From Flavobacterium tibetense (GTDB lineage Bacteria; Bacteroidota; Bacteroidia; Flavobacteriales; Flavobacteriaceae): a DNA stretch of 64,000 bases. The DNA lies in the NCBI RefSeq assembly GCF_003293845.1, contig NZ_QLST01000010.1, forward strand, positions 1 to 64,000. Direction: 5' to 3'. A program made the position numbers and the translations under genes. Shown here in pieces: positions 49,996 through 58,510 of this stretch; position 1 is the stretch's first letter; each line of letters opens with the position of its first letter. Under the pieces are notes generated by a model that saw only the letters and a list, made by a program, of their open reading frames with translations, was not told the DNA's origin and did no database searches.

Positions 49996-50433
49996 ATGGA
50001 AAACAACAATCAAGAAGTAGTTAAAAATGTATTTACGAAGTACTTAGAAGACAAAGGACATCGTAAAACACCTGAACGCTACGCTATTCTTCAAGAAATT
50101 TACAACGCAACCGAACATTTTGATATCGAATCCTTGTACATCAAAATGAAAAACAAAAACTATCGTGTAAGTAGAGCAACGCTTTACAATACGATTGAAT
50201 TGCTTTTGGAATGCGGCTTAGTGCGTCGTCACCAATTTGGACAAAATCAAGCGCACTATGAAAAATCGTATTTCGATAAACAACACGATCATATCATCTT
50301 AACCGATACGGGTGAAGTAATTGAATTTTGTGACCCAAGAATCCAACAAATCAAACAAACTATGGAAGAAATGTTTGGCGTTGATATACAAAACCATTCA
50401 CTTTATTTTTACGGAACTAAAAAACAACAATAA
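49996..50433 (+). CDS. Fur-family transcriptional regulator
   Basis: The 145-aa product has the Fur winged-helix domain ([16 protein letters not shown], and the recognition helix region [20 protein letters not shown]) and a dimerisation half with [20 protein letters not shown]. This contains metal-binding histidines, but the two CxxC pairs that hold the structural zinc in many Fur proteins are absent: Cys occurs only in ECGLV and EFCDP. This is common in the Bacteroidetes branch. It may sense iron (Fur), zinc (Zur) or peroxide (PerR); sequence alone cannot decide. It precedes purA, with a palindromic repeat between. Confidence 0.88.
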   Translation: MENNNQEVVKNVFTKYLEDKGHRKTPERYAILQEIYNATEHFDIESLYIKMKNKNYRVSRATLYNTIELLLECGLVRRHQFGQNQAHYEKSYFDKQHDHIILTDTGEVIEFCDPRIQQIKQTMEEMFGVDIQNHSLYFYGTKKQQ

Positions 50434-50465
50434 TTTACGATTCGAAAAATTGATATAATCAGTAC

Positions 50466-50486
50466 AGACAAGTCATTGGCTTGTCT
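50466..50486. repeat. Copy of the AGACAAG palindromic element upstream of purA
   Basis: AGACAAGTC-ATT-GGCTTGTCT forms a 9-bp stem with one G-U pair and a 3-nt loop. It matches the element at 62972-62992 in 19 of 21 positions. It would lie in the leader of the purA transcript if that begins upstream. Confidence 0.8.
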
Positions 50487-50523
50487 CAACAATAAACAAC
50501 TAACTACAAACAATAAAAACACA

Positions 50524-51795
50524 ATGACTGTAGATTTACTACTTGGATTACAATGGGGCGACGAAGGAAAAGGAAAAATCGTTGACGTTCTAACCTCAAA
50601 ATACGACATTATTGCAAGATTTCAAGGTGGACCAAACGCTGGACATACTTTAGAATTCGACGGAATCAAACACGTTTTAAGAACCATTCCTTCTGGAATT
50701 TTCCACAAAAACGCTATCAATATTATTGGAAATGGCGTTGTAATTGACCCTGTAGTTTTCCAAAAAGAAATTGAAGGTTTAGCAAAATTCAATATGGATG
50801 TAACTGCTAAATTATTTATTTCAAGAAAAGCACATTTAATTTTACCAACACATCGTTTACTTGATGCGGCTTCTGAAGCATCAAAAGGAAAAGCAAAAAT
50901 TGGTTCTACATTAAAAGGTATTGGACCAACATACATGGACAAAACAGGTAGAAATGGATTAAGAGTTGGTGATGTAGAATTAGAAGATTTCGAAGCACGT
51001 TACAGAGCTTTAGCTGACAAACATGAAGCTATGATTGCTTTCTACGATGTGGATTTACAATACAACCTAAAAGAAATGGAAGACGAGTTTTTCGCTGCCA
51101 TTGAAGATTTGAAAAAACTAACTTTCATTGATAGTGAAGCGTATTTGAATAAAGCTTTAAAAGAAGGTAAATCCATCTTAGCAGAAGGCGCACAAGGTTC
51201 ATTATTAGATGTTGATTTTGGAACTTATCCTTTTGTAACTTCTTCAAACACAACAGCTGCTGGAGCTTGTACTGGTTTAGGAATTGCACCAAATCGTGTA
51301 AAAGATGTTTTTGGTATTTTTAAAGCTTACACCACTCGCGTAGGAAGCGGACCATTTCCAACAGAAGATTTCAACGAAGCTGGACAAACAATGGCAAAAG
51401 TTGGTAATGAATTTGGTTCAGTTACTGGTCGCGCGCGTCGTTGTGGTTGGTTAGATTTAGTAGCATTAAAATATGCCGTTGAAGTTAATGGCGTAACTCA
51501 ATTATACATGATGAAAGGCGATGTACTTTCAGGTTTTGATACGTTACAAGTTTGTACTGCTTATAAATACAAAGGAGAAACAATCAAACATTTGCCATAC
51601 AACATTGAGCCAGAAAATGTAACTCCAATTTTTACAGAAATGAAAGGTTGGAAAGCCGATTTAACAGGAATGACAACATACGACCAATTACCTCAAGAAT
51701 TGAAAGAATATATCGAATTCATTGAAAAAGAAGTTGAAGTGCCAATCAAAGTAATTTCTGTTGGACCTGACAGAAAACAAACGATAATGAAATAA
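50524..51795 (+). CDS. purA: Adenylosuccinate synthetase
   Basis: PurA joins aspartate to IMP using GTP, the first committed step to AMP. I choose the ATG at 50524 (MTVDLLLGLQWGDEGKGK), giving 423 aa; a longer frame from 50476 would be out of keeping with the family and begins in the palindromic element. Seen are the P-loop WGDEGKGK at 11-18, GGPNAGHT, the KGIGPTYMDKTGRNGLRVGD block, AEGAQGSLLDVDFGTYPFV, and RVGSGPFPTE. A terminator follows 16 bp after the stop. The call is secure. Confidence 0.97.
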   Translation: MTVDLLLGLQWGDEGKGKIVDVLTSKYDIIARFQGGPNAGHTLEFDGIKHVLRTIPSGIFHKNAINIIGNGVVIDPVVFQKEIEGLAKFNMDVTAKLFISRKAHLILPTHRLLDAASEASKGKAKIGSTLKGIGPTYMDKTGRNGLRVGDVELEDFEARYRALADKHEAMIAFYDVDLQYNLKEMEDEFFAAIEDLKKLTFIDSEAYLNKALKEGKSILAEGAQGSLLDVDFGTYPFVTSSNTTAAGACTGLGIAPNRVKDVFGIFKAYTTRVGSGPFPTEDFNEAGQTMAKVGNEFGSVTGRARRCGWLDLVALKYAVEVNGVTQLYMMKGDVLSGFDTLQVCTAYKYKGETIKHLPYNIEPENVTPIFTEMKGWKADLTGMTTYDQLPQELKEYIEFIEKEVEVPIKVISVGPDRKQTIMK

Positions 51796-51810
51796 CTGAT
51801 TTCAAAACTT

Positions 51811-51848
51811 AAAACTCGCTAATTCATACTGTTTTAGCGAGTTTTTTT
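51811..51848 (+). terminator. Terminator after purA
   Basis: AAACTCGCTAA pairs with TTAGCGAGTTT (11 bp), followed by a T run; the loop is about 11 nt. Confidence 0.9.
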
Positions 51849-51944
51849 AATATTAAGCTTTTCGTTTTTCATTATTACACGTTTTTGAAAAACATTAAAC
51901 TGATAAAATATTCTTAATAAGCAATGGCTTTTCGAGTTTTTACT

Positions 51945-51952
51945 TAAATTTG
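51945..51952 (+). promoter_or_regulatory. Putative -7 box (TAAATTTG) of the OstA-like gene
   Basis: An exact TAnnTTTG match ending 18 bp before the chosen TTG start. A TTG codon at 51950 lies inside the box, so it cannot be the start if this promoter is used. Confidence 0.55.
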
Positions 51953-51970
51953 GCTCAAAATAAAGTCGCG

Positions 51971-53662
51971 TTGAAAAATTTACACCTATATATTGCCTTT
52001 TTACTTCTTTTAGTAACCTATTCATTTGCACAAGAATCCAAGAAAATTATTATTGAAAATTCGGATTTTGTAGATATGAACCAAAACGAAATTCCTGGCG
52101 CTATTGTTTTTACAGGAAATGTTCGTGTTTTGCACAATGGAACTAAAATTAATTGCAACAAAGCGTATCATTTTACAGACGAAAATTACGTAAAAGCTTT
52201 TGGGAATGTAGTCATCAACCAAGGTGATACTATTTTTATGAATAGTCGCTACGCAGAATACAACGGCGCAACCGAATTTGCCTTTGCCACTGGCGATGTT
52301 TATTTACGTTCACCAGAATCTACACTTACAACAGATACCATTTTTTTTGATAAAAAGAATCAAATTGCTTCTTATAATAGCTACGGAACTATTGTAAACA
52401 AAGAAAACACCTTAAAAAGTAAATCCGGTCGTTATTTCATTGACCAAAAAAAATACCAATTCAAAACAGCAGTAACCGTAACTAATCCAGAAAGTGTAAT
52501 CAAAACCAATCATTTGGATTTCTATGAAAATTCGGGTCATGCTTATGTCTTTGGACCATCAACTATCACCAACAAAGACAATGTTATTTACACCGAAAAT
52601 GGTTTTTACGACACCAAAAATAACATTGGAAAATTAAAGAAAAACTCAAAAATCACTTACGATAATAAAATTATTGAAGGCGATGATTTATTTTATGATC
52701 AAGCCAAAAACTTCTCAAAAGCAATTAATAATGTCAAAATTACGGATACTATAAACAACATGGTTGCCAAAGGACATTATGCCGAAATGTACCGAAATAC
52801 GCAAACTCGAAACGACTCTATCATTTTAACCAAAAGAGCCGTTGTAATTACCAAAGTAGAAAACGATTCTTTGTACATGCATGGAAAGAAAATTCTGGTA
52901 AATGGTCCGCCTGAAGATAGAATTGTGCGTGCGTTCAACAACGTTCGTTTTTATAAAATTGATATGAGTGGAAAATGTGATTCACTACATTCGAGTAATA
53001 AAACAGGAATCACCAAACTGATTGGAAGACCCGTAATTTGGAACAATGAAAACCAAATGACTGGCGATTTGATGCATTTAATTGGTAACAACCAAACCGA
53101 AAAATTAGATTCCCTAAAAGTATTAAACAATGCTTTTTTAATCCAAAAAGACACATTGAGTGCCAATGGTTACAACCAAATCAAAGGACAAAATCTCTTC
53201 GGAAAATTCAAAGATAACAAACTAAGTGAAGTCGATATTATCAAAAATGCAGAAGTGATTTATTACTCTTACAATGACCAAAACGAATTAATTGGTATTG
53301 ATAAGAAAGTGTGTAGTAAAATTCACTTGGAAATTGAAGATAACAAAATTCAAACGATTACTTCTTTTACTAATGTTGACAGTTTCACTTATCCCGATGC
53401 TGATTTTCCTGAAAATGCTAGAAAACTGAGAGGATTCATTTGGCGTGGGGACGAACGAATAAAAACCAAAGACGATATTTTTCCAGATGAAGAAAACGAA
53501 ATTCATGAGAAAATTCTAATCGAAAGCAAGAAAAAAGCGGAAGAAATTGATGTTCCAATGGAAACTTTGCCAGAAACTTTGGATTACGACAAGAATGAAG
53601 CAAAATCTAATTCAAAAACTTCGGAAAAAAAGCAAACTCAAGCTAAAAAAGAGAAAAAATAA
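51971..53662 (+). CDS. OstA-like protein, probable LPS transport component (TTG start)
   Basis: With the TTG at 51971 as start, the 563-aa product begins MKNLHLYIAFLLLLVTYSFA, a clean signal peptide; no ATG is available in that region. The mature protein consists of repeats of the LptA/OstA beta-jellyroll type, e.g. GNVRVLHNGTKINCNKAYHF, GDTIFMNSRYAEYNGATEFA and NKDNVIYTENGFYDTKNNIG. Such proteins form the periplasmic bridge carrying LPS to LptD. The last 60 residues are Lys/Glu-rich and disordered. The class III aminotransferase follows 25 bp later; the two are co-transcribed in many Bacteroidetes as far as I recall. Confidence 0.82.
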   Translation: MKNLHLYIAFLLLLVTYSFAQESKKIIIENSDFVDMNQNEIPGAIVFTGNVRVLHNGTKINCNKAYHFTDENYVKAFGNVVINQGDTIFMNSRYAEYNGATEFAFATGDVYLRSPESTLTTDTIFFDKKNQIASYNSYGTIVNKENTLKSKSGRYFIDQKKYQFKTAVTVTNPESVIKTNHLDFYENSGHAYVFGPSTITNKDNVIYTENGFYDTKNNIGKLKKNSKITYDNKIIEGDDLFYDQAKNFSKAINNVKITDTINNMVAKGHYAEMYRNTQTRNDSIILTKRAVVITKVENDSLYMHGKKILVNGPPEDRIVRAFNNVRFYKIDMSGKCDSLHSSNKTGITKLIGRPVIWNNENQMTGDLMHLIGNNQTEKLDSLKVLNNAFLIQKDTLSANGYNQIKGQNLFGKFKDNKLSEVDIIKNAEVIYYSYNDQNELIGIDKKVCSKIHLEIEDNKIQTITSFTNVDSFTYPDADFPENARKLRGFIWRGDERIKTKDDIFPDEENEIHEKILIESKKKAEEIDVPMETLPETLDYDKNEAKSNSKTSEKKQTQAKKEKK

Positions 53663-53687
53663 CATTGGATTGTATTTTAAACAAAAA

Positions 53688-54890
53688 ATGTCCCAAAACA
53701 TGTTAACTGATTTTTTTAAATACCAAGCGCAAACCACAGAACATCCTTTGGCAATGGAAGTTTCTCACGCTAAAGGTTCTTATATTTACGATACCAAAGG
53801 AAAAAAATATTTAGATTTCGTTGCTGGGGTTTCAGCCAATACTTTAGGTCACCAACCCAAACGCGTGAATGACGCTATTAAAAAACAATTGGATACGTAT
53901 TCGCACGTGATGGTTTATGGCGAATATGCCCAACATCCAGCTACCGAATTCTGTCGTTTATTAGCCGAGCATCTTCCCTATCCACTTACCAAAACGTATT
54001 TGGTAAATTCAGGAACAGAAGCCATTGAAGGTGCTTTAAAATTAGCCCGAAGAGTTACAGGAAGAAGTCAGTTGATTTCTTGTCATAATGCATATCACGG
54101 CAATACCATGGGAAGCATGAGTGTAATGGGATTTGAAGAAAGAAAGCAAATTTTCCGTCCATTAATTCCCGATGTAGATTTTATTACGTTCAATAATGAA
54201 GCGGATTTAGAAAAAATAACTACCAAAACTGCTGGCGTTTTATTAGAAACCATTCAAGGTGGCGCTGGATTCATCCAACCTGAAAACGATTTCCTTAAAA
54301 AAGTACGCCAACGTTGTACTGATGTTGGTGCTATTATGATTTTGGACGAAATCCAACCCGGTTTTGGACGAACAGGAAAATTATTTGGTTTCCAAAATTA
54401 CGATATCGTTCCTGATGTTGTGGTTATGGGAAAAGGAATGGGCGGCGGAATGCCTGTTGGTGCTTTCACAGCTTCCCCTGAAATGATGGATTTATTGAGT
54501 CACGATCCTAAATTAGGACATATAACCACTTTTGGCGGTCATCCCGTAATTGCTGCAGCTTCATTAGCGACTTTGCAAGAACTAACGGAAACTAATTTAA
54601 TGCAAGAAGCTTTGGAAAAAGAACAATTGTTCCGAAGTTTATTGGTTCATCCACTAATCAAAGAAATTAGAGGCAAAGGATTAATGCTAGCCGCCATGAC
54701 AGAAAGTCCGGAAATTACCAATGAAGTCATTCTCAAATGCCAAGATAAAGGTTTAATCTTATTTTGGTTACTCTTCGAAGGTTGCGCCATTCGTATCACA
54801 CCGCCACTTACCCTTTCAAATGAAGAAATTAAAGAAGGTTGTGGCATTATTCTTGAAGTGATGAATGAGGTATTAGAGAATAGAGGTTAG
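53688..54890 (+). CDS. Class III aminotransferase (acetylornithine/ornithine aminotransferase-like)
   Basis: The start at 53688 (MSQNMLTDFFKYQAQTTEHP) gives 400 aa; a longer frame from 53547 overlaps the OstA gene and adds a lysine-rich, out-of-family extension. Hallmarks of PLP class III aminotransferases: YLVNSGTEAIEGALKLARR (cofactor phosphate), SCHNAYHGNTMGSMSVMG, MILDEIQPGFGRTG (Asp holding the pyridine nitrogen), and the Schiff-base lysine in VVVMGKGMGGGMPVG. Substrate specificity (acetylornithine, ornithine or another omega-amine) is not clear from this sequence. Confidence 0.92.
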   Translation: MSQNMLTDFFKYQAQTTEHPLAMEVSHAKGSYIYDTKGKKYLDFVAGVSANTLGHQPKRVNDAIKKQLDTYSHVMVYGEYAQHPATEFCRLLAEHLPYPLTKTYLVNSGTEAIEGALKLARRVTGRSQLISCHNAYHGNTMGSMSVMGFEERKQIFRPLIPDVDFITFNNEADLEKITTKTAGVLLETIQGGAGFIQPENDFLKKVRQRCTDVGAIMILDEIQPGFGRTGKLFGFQNYDIVPDVVVMGKGMGGGMPVGAFTASPEMMDLLSHDPKLGHITTFGGHPVIAAASLATLQELTETNLMQEALEKEQLFRSLLVHPLIKEIRGKGLMLAAMTESPEITNEVILKCQDKGLILFWLLFEGCAIRITPPLTLSNEEIKEGCGIILEVMNEVLENRG

Positions 54891-55163
54891 AAGTTAGAGT
54901 TTAGATATTGGATTTTCAGTTTTTTGCCACCAAGACGCTAAGTCGCAAAAATTTCTAAAATTTATAAAATTTCTTAAATCTGTGTTCCAAAAAAGAAAAT
55001 AGAGGTTAGAAGTTAGAGATTAGACTTTTGAAATTGATTTTTGAACTTGAATTTGACTTTTGAAATTGTTAATTAAATTGTTCAAAACAAATACAAGTAG
55101 AAACGAAGCGCCCCAATTAATTCCTTAATTTTATATAAGGACAAAACCATAAAAAGAAAAGCT
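54891..55163. repeat. Intergenic DNA with dispersed and direct repeats
   Basis: No gene is seen. The segment carries two copies of AATAGAGGTTAGAAGTTAGAG (about 54879 and 55001), a GCCACCAAGACGCTAAGTCGC arm of the dispersed GCCAC family at 54926-54945, an AAATCTGTGTTCC sequence like that near 9065, and TTTTGAAATTGATTTTTGAA simple sequence. Confidence 0.7.
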
Positions 55164-56558
55164 ATGAGATTGAGTCACGATGAAGAAGAAAGCAACCGTT
55201 CCTTATCTAAATTTGAGTCGATGTTGAAGACAAACAAGGTTTTCTTTTTCGATTCGGAGGAGTTTGAAGATATTATTCTTCATTACATGGATACAGGACG
55301 AATGAACCTAGCAAAGAAAGCTTTAAAATTAGGTTTGGAACAACATCCCAAATCTACAGGCTTGCAATTGGTTCAAGTAGAACTGTTGGTTTACGAAGAC
55401 AAATTGGACATAGCTGAAAAAATTCTAAATGAATTATTCGCTATTGAGCCTACCAACGAAGAAATTTACATCCAAAAAGCCAATATTTTATCCAAACGCG
55501 ATCAACACGAAAAAGCCGTTGAGCAACTTCAAATTGCTTTAACTTATACCGATGATTTAGCGGATGTGTATTCGATGATTGGAATGGAATATTTGTTTAT
55601 GGACGATTTAGAACAAGCCAAAACCTATTTCATTAAATGTTTGGAAAGTGATACCGAAGATTATTCTGCGTTATACAATGTAGTATATTGTTTCGATTTT
55701 CTTGACCAAAATGAAGAAGCGGTAGCGTATTTAGAGCAATTTATTGATAAAAATCCGTATAGTGAAGTCGCTTGGCATCAATTAGGTCGCCAATTCTATT
55801 CGTTAAAAAACTACGAAAAAGCGGTTTGGGCTTATGATTATGCTACATTAATTGATGAGAGTTTTTTGGGTGCATATTTGGAAAAAGCAAAGTCTTTAGA
55901 AAAATTAAAAAAATACCAAGAAGCCATTGATTGCTACAAAACCACAATGGAGTTAGACGATGCTACTTCATTTGCTTTATTGCGCGTGGGAAAATGCTAC
56001 GAAAAGCTTGGAAATATTGAATTAGCACTAAAATATTATCACAAAACCGTTCATGAAGACCCGTTGCTAGACAAAGCTTGGATTGCAATTACCGATTTTT
56101 ATATTCGTCAAAAAAACTACCAAAAAGCCTTGTACTATGCGAACAAAGCCTTAGGGATTGATGGAGACAATAGCGAATATTGGAAACGATATGCCGTAAT
56201 CAACGAAGCATTACATCATTTTGAAGAAGCAGAATTAGGCTATAAAAAATCTTTTGAGCATGGTGATATTAATTTAGATACTTTTTTATTGTGGACCAAT
56301 ATGCTTCAAGTAATTGGTGAAAACGAAGAAGCTATCGAGATTTTATTACAAGCTACTGAAGTTTTTCCTGACGAATATGAGATTGAATATCGTTTAGCTG
56401 GATTGTATTATTTAATGGGACAAACCAGAAAAGGAAACTTTCATTTGAATAATGGTCTGCGAATGAATTTCAAAAATCATACGCTGATTCAAGAACTTTT
56501 CCCAAGTATTTGGAATAAAAAATCAGTACAAAATATTATCAAAAAATATAGCGAATAA
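55164..56558 (+). CDS. Cytoplasmic TPR-repeat protein
   Basis: The 464-aa product has no signal peptide and consists of about 10-12 tetratricopeptide repeats, e.g. DVYSMIGMEYLFMDDLEQAK, VAWHQLGRQFYSLKNYEKAV, and ALLRVGKCYEKLGNIELALK. TPR arrays bind peptides or assemble complexes. It is acidic at the start (MRLSHDEEESNRSLSK). It has no close operon partner upstream; a terminator separates it from the DUF368 gene. The partner protein is unknown. Confidence 0.85.
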   Translation: MRLSHDEEESNRSLSKFESMLKTNKVFFFDSEEFEDIILHYMDTGRMNLAKKALKLGLEQHPKSTGLQLVQVELLVYEDKLDIAEKILNELFAIEPTNEEIYIQKANILSKRDQHEKAVEQLQIALTYTDDLADVYSMIGMEYLFMDDLEQAKTYFIKCLESDTEDYSALYNVVYCFDFLDQNEEAVAYLEQFIDKNPYSEVAWHQLGRQFYSLKNYEKAVWAYDYATLIDESFLGAYLEKAKSLEKLKKYQEAIDCYKTTMELDDATSFALLRVGKCYEKLGNIELALKYYHKTVHEDPLLDKAWIAITDFYIRQKNYQKALYYANKALGIDGDNSEYWKRYAVINEALHHFEEAELGYKKSFEHGDINLDTFLLWTNMLQVIGENEEAIEILLQATEVFPDEYEIEYRLAGLYYLMGQTRKGNFHLNNGLRMNFKNHTLIQELFPSIWNKKSVQNIIKKYSE

Positions 56559-56570
56559 ATTTAAAATCAT

Positions 56571-56620
56571 AAAATCATTCCAATTGAAAACCAACCGTTT
56601 TTAGTTCGAATGATTTTTTT
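56571..56620 (+). terminator. Terminator after the TPR gene
   Basis: AAATCATTC (56572-56580) pairs with GAATGATTT (56608-56616); the stem continues as AATTGAAAAC / GTTTTTAGTT with two G-U pairs around a CAACC loop, then a T run. It ends 7 bp before the DUF368 start. Confidence 0.85.
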
Positions 56621-56626
56621 ATTACC

Positions 56627-57595
56627 ATGAGAAAACTTTTTCCAGATTATCTACTAATTAGCTTAAAAGGAATTGCCATGGGCGCTGCAGATGTTGTTCC
56701 TGGAGTTTCAGGAGGAACCATTGCATTTATTTCTGGAATTTACCAAGAACTAATTGATAGCATCAATAAATTTGATTTAAAAACGATTCTTTCCGTAAGA
56801 AAAAATGGAATTAAAGCTACTTGGGCAGCCTTAAATGGTAACTTTCTATTAGCATTAATTAGCGGAATTTTCATTAGTATTTTAACTTTTTCTAAAGTAA
56901 TTACCTTTTTATTAGATAATCATCCTATTTTAGTTTGGTCGTTCTTTTTTGGATTGGTTTTAGCAAGTATTTTGTTGATTTGGAAGCAAATAACACATTG
57001 GAAATACTATTCACTATTCGCTTTACTTTTAGGAACTTTTGTTTCTTATTATATTACCATTGCAAAACCAGTAGCTTCTCCCGATAGTTTACCCTATTTA
57101 TTTTTATCCGGATTTGTAGCCATTATAGCTATGATTTTACCTGGCGTTTCTGGCGCTTTCATCTTGCTTTTAATGGGTTCATACCAAACTGTAATTGGAA
57201 CTATCAACCAATTTAGAGAAGGAATTGCATCATTTAACATGGAAATTTTAGGTCAAGCCATGATTAAATTAATGACTTTTGCAGTTGGAGCCATTTTAGG
57301 ATTAAAATTATTTTCAAAAATCTTGCATTGGATGTTTGCGCATCATAAAAACACCACTTTAGCCGTGTTAATTGGATTCATGATAGGTTCTTTGAATAAA
57401 ATTTGGCCTTGGAAACAAGTCTTAGAAACCCGATTGAATAGTCATGGGGAAGTGGTCCCGTTTTTAGAAAAAAGTATATTACCACAGCATTTTGAAGGAA
57501 ATCCACAAATTATTGGAGCTGTTGTAATGGTATTTTTCGGATTTATTTTAATTGTTGGATTAGAAAAAATCGCAGCGAAACTAGGTAAAAACTAA
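56627..57595 (+). CDS. DUF368 membrane protein, PopT-type undecaprenyl phosphate translocase
   Basis: DUF368 proteins have been shown in other bacteria (PopT) to recycle undecaprenyl phosphate across the membrane for peptidoglycan and surface glycan synthesis. The 322-aa product has about eight to nine membrane helices and the two internally repeated signatures of the family: GAADVVPGVSGGTIAFISG near residue 20 and AMILPGVSGAFILLLMGSY near 180, an inverted repeat of two half-transporters. It precedes aroE by 6 bp. The biochemical role in this organism is by homology. Confidence 0.85.
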   Translation: MRKLFPDYLLISLKGIAMGAADVVPGVSGGTIAFISGIYQELIDSINKFDLKTILSVRKNGIKATWAALNGNFLLALISGIFISILTFSKVITFLLDNHPILVWSFFFGLVLASILLIWKQITHWKYYSLFALLLGTFVSYYITIAKPVASPDSLPYLFLSGFVAIIAMILPGVSGAFILLLMGSYQTVIGTINQFREGIASFNMEILGQAMIKLMTFAVGAILGLKLFSKILHWMFAHHKNTTLAVLIGFMIGSLNKIWPWKQVLETRLNSHGEVVPFLEKSILPQHFEGNPQIIGAVVMVFFGFILIVGLEKIAAKLGKN

Positions 57596-57601
57596 GATGT
57601 C

Positions 57602-58366
57602 ATGGCAAAGAAAAAAAAAGACAAAAAACAAGTGAAATACGGACTGATTGGTCGAAACATCAGTCATTCGTTTTCCAAAAAATATTTCACAGAGAAATTC
57701 AAATTATTGCATTTCGATAATTGTGAGTACTTGAATTTTGATATCGATTCCATAAAAAAATTTCCTGAAATCTTTGCAGAAACTAAAGGTTTACGCGGAT
57801 TAAATGTTACTATTCCTTACAAAGAAGAAATCATTCCTTATTTAGACGAATTATCCAAAAACGCTGAAAAAATTGGTGCTGTAAACGCTATTTCAATTTC
57901 CAAAAGTAAAAAATTAAAAGGCTACAACACCGATCATTATGGTTTCAAAAAAGCATTGTTGCCTTTATTGGAAGAACACCATCAAAGAGCGCTAATTTTA
58001 GGAACTGGTGGCGCTAGTAAAGCCGTTGCATTTGCGTTGCGAAAATTAAAAATTGAATTCGATTTCGTTTCTAGAAACCCTAATGAATTTGAGTTGAGCT
58101 ATGAAGAAATTACGCAAGAAGTTTTTGAGGATTACCAAATTATCATCAACACTACACCACTTGGAACGCATCCCAATACAGAGACTTTTCCCAATTTAGA
58201 TTATAGCTTATTTACTTCCAAGCATCTTGCCTTTGATTTGGTTTACAATCCAGAAGAAACCGAATTTTTAAAACGTGCCAAAGCCAATGGCGCTTCGACC
58301 AAAAACGGTTACGAAATGCTAGTTTTTCAAGCGGAAAAAGCTTGGCGTATTTGGAATAAAAAGTAA
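57602..58366 (+). CDS. aroE: Shikimate dehydrogenase
   Basis: AroE reduces 3-dehydroshikimate to shikimate with NADPH in aromatic amino acid synthesis. The 254-aa product has a lysine-rich N-terminus (MAKKKKDKKQ), then GLIGRNISHSFSKKYFT with the substrate serines 21 and 23, Lys74 in NVTIPYKEE and Asp111 in YNTDHYGF (the catalytic Lys-Asp pair), the cofactor loop GTGGASK at 134-140, and NTTPLGTHP and NGYEMLVFQAEKAW. The start at 57602 is 6 bp from the DUF368 stop, so both are in one operon. Confidence 0.95.
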   Translation: MAKKKKDKKQVKYGLIGRNISHSFSKKYFTEKFKLLHFDNCEYLNFDIDSIKKFPEIFAETKGLRGLNVTIPYKEEIIPYLDELSKNAEKIGAVNAISISKSKKLKGYNTDHYGFKKALLPLLEEHHQRALILGTGGASKAVAFALRKLKIEFDFVSRNPNEFELSYEEITQEVFEDYQIIINTTPLGTHPNTETFPNLDYSLFTSKHLAFDLVYNPEETEFLKRAKANGASTKNGYEMLVFQAEKAWRIWNKK

Positions 58367-58445
58367 AACTGTCTCATTATTTACTACTACAAAGTGTTTT
58401 TTTAACTCATTTCAAATAAAAAAATGCACATTTAACCGATTTTCT

Positions 58446-58475
58446 TTGAATTTTGGTCATGCTTTAGTATCTTCG
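58446..58475 (+). promoter_or_regulatory. Promoter of the DUF349 gene (TTG-N19-TATCTTCG)
   Basis: TTG at 58446-58448, 19 bp, then TATCTTCG at 58468-58475 (one mismatch to TAnnTTTG), 35 bp before the start codon. Confidence 0.5.
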
Positions 58476-58510
58476 AACGCAAATAATAGTAACCTTAAGC
58501 ATTTTACACA

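Noticed and set aside
53547..53687. N-terminal extension of the aminotransferase
   Set aside because: It overlaps the end of the OstA-like gene and its lysine-rich sequence does not belong to the class III family; MSQNMLTDFF at 53688 fits.
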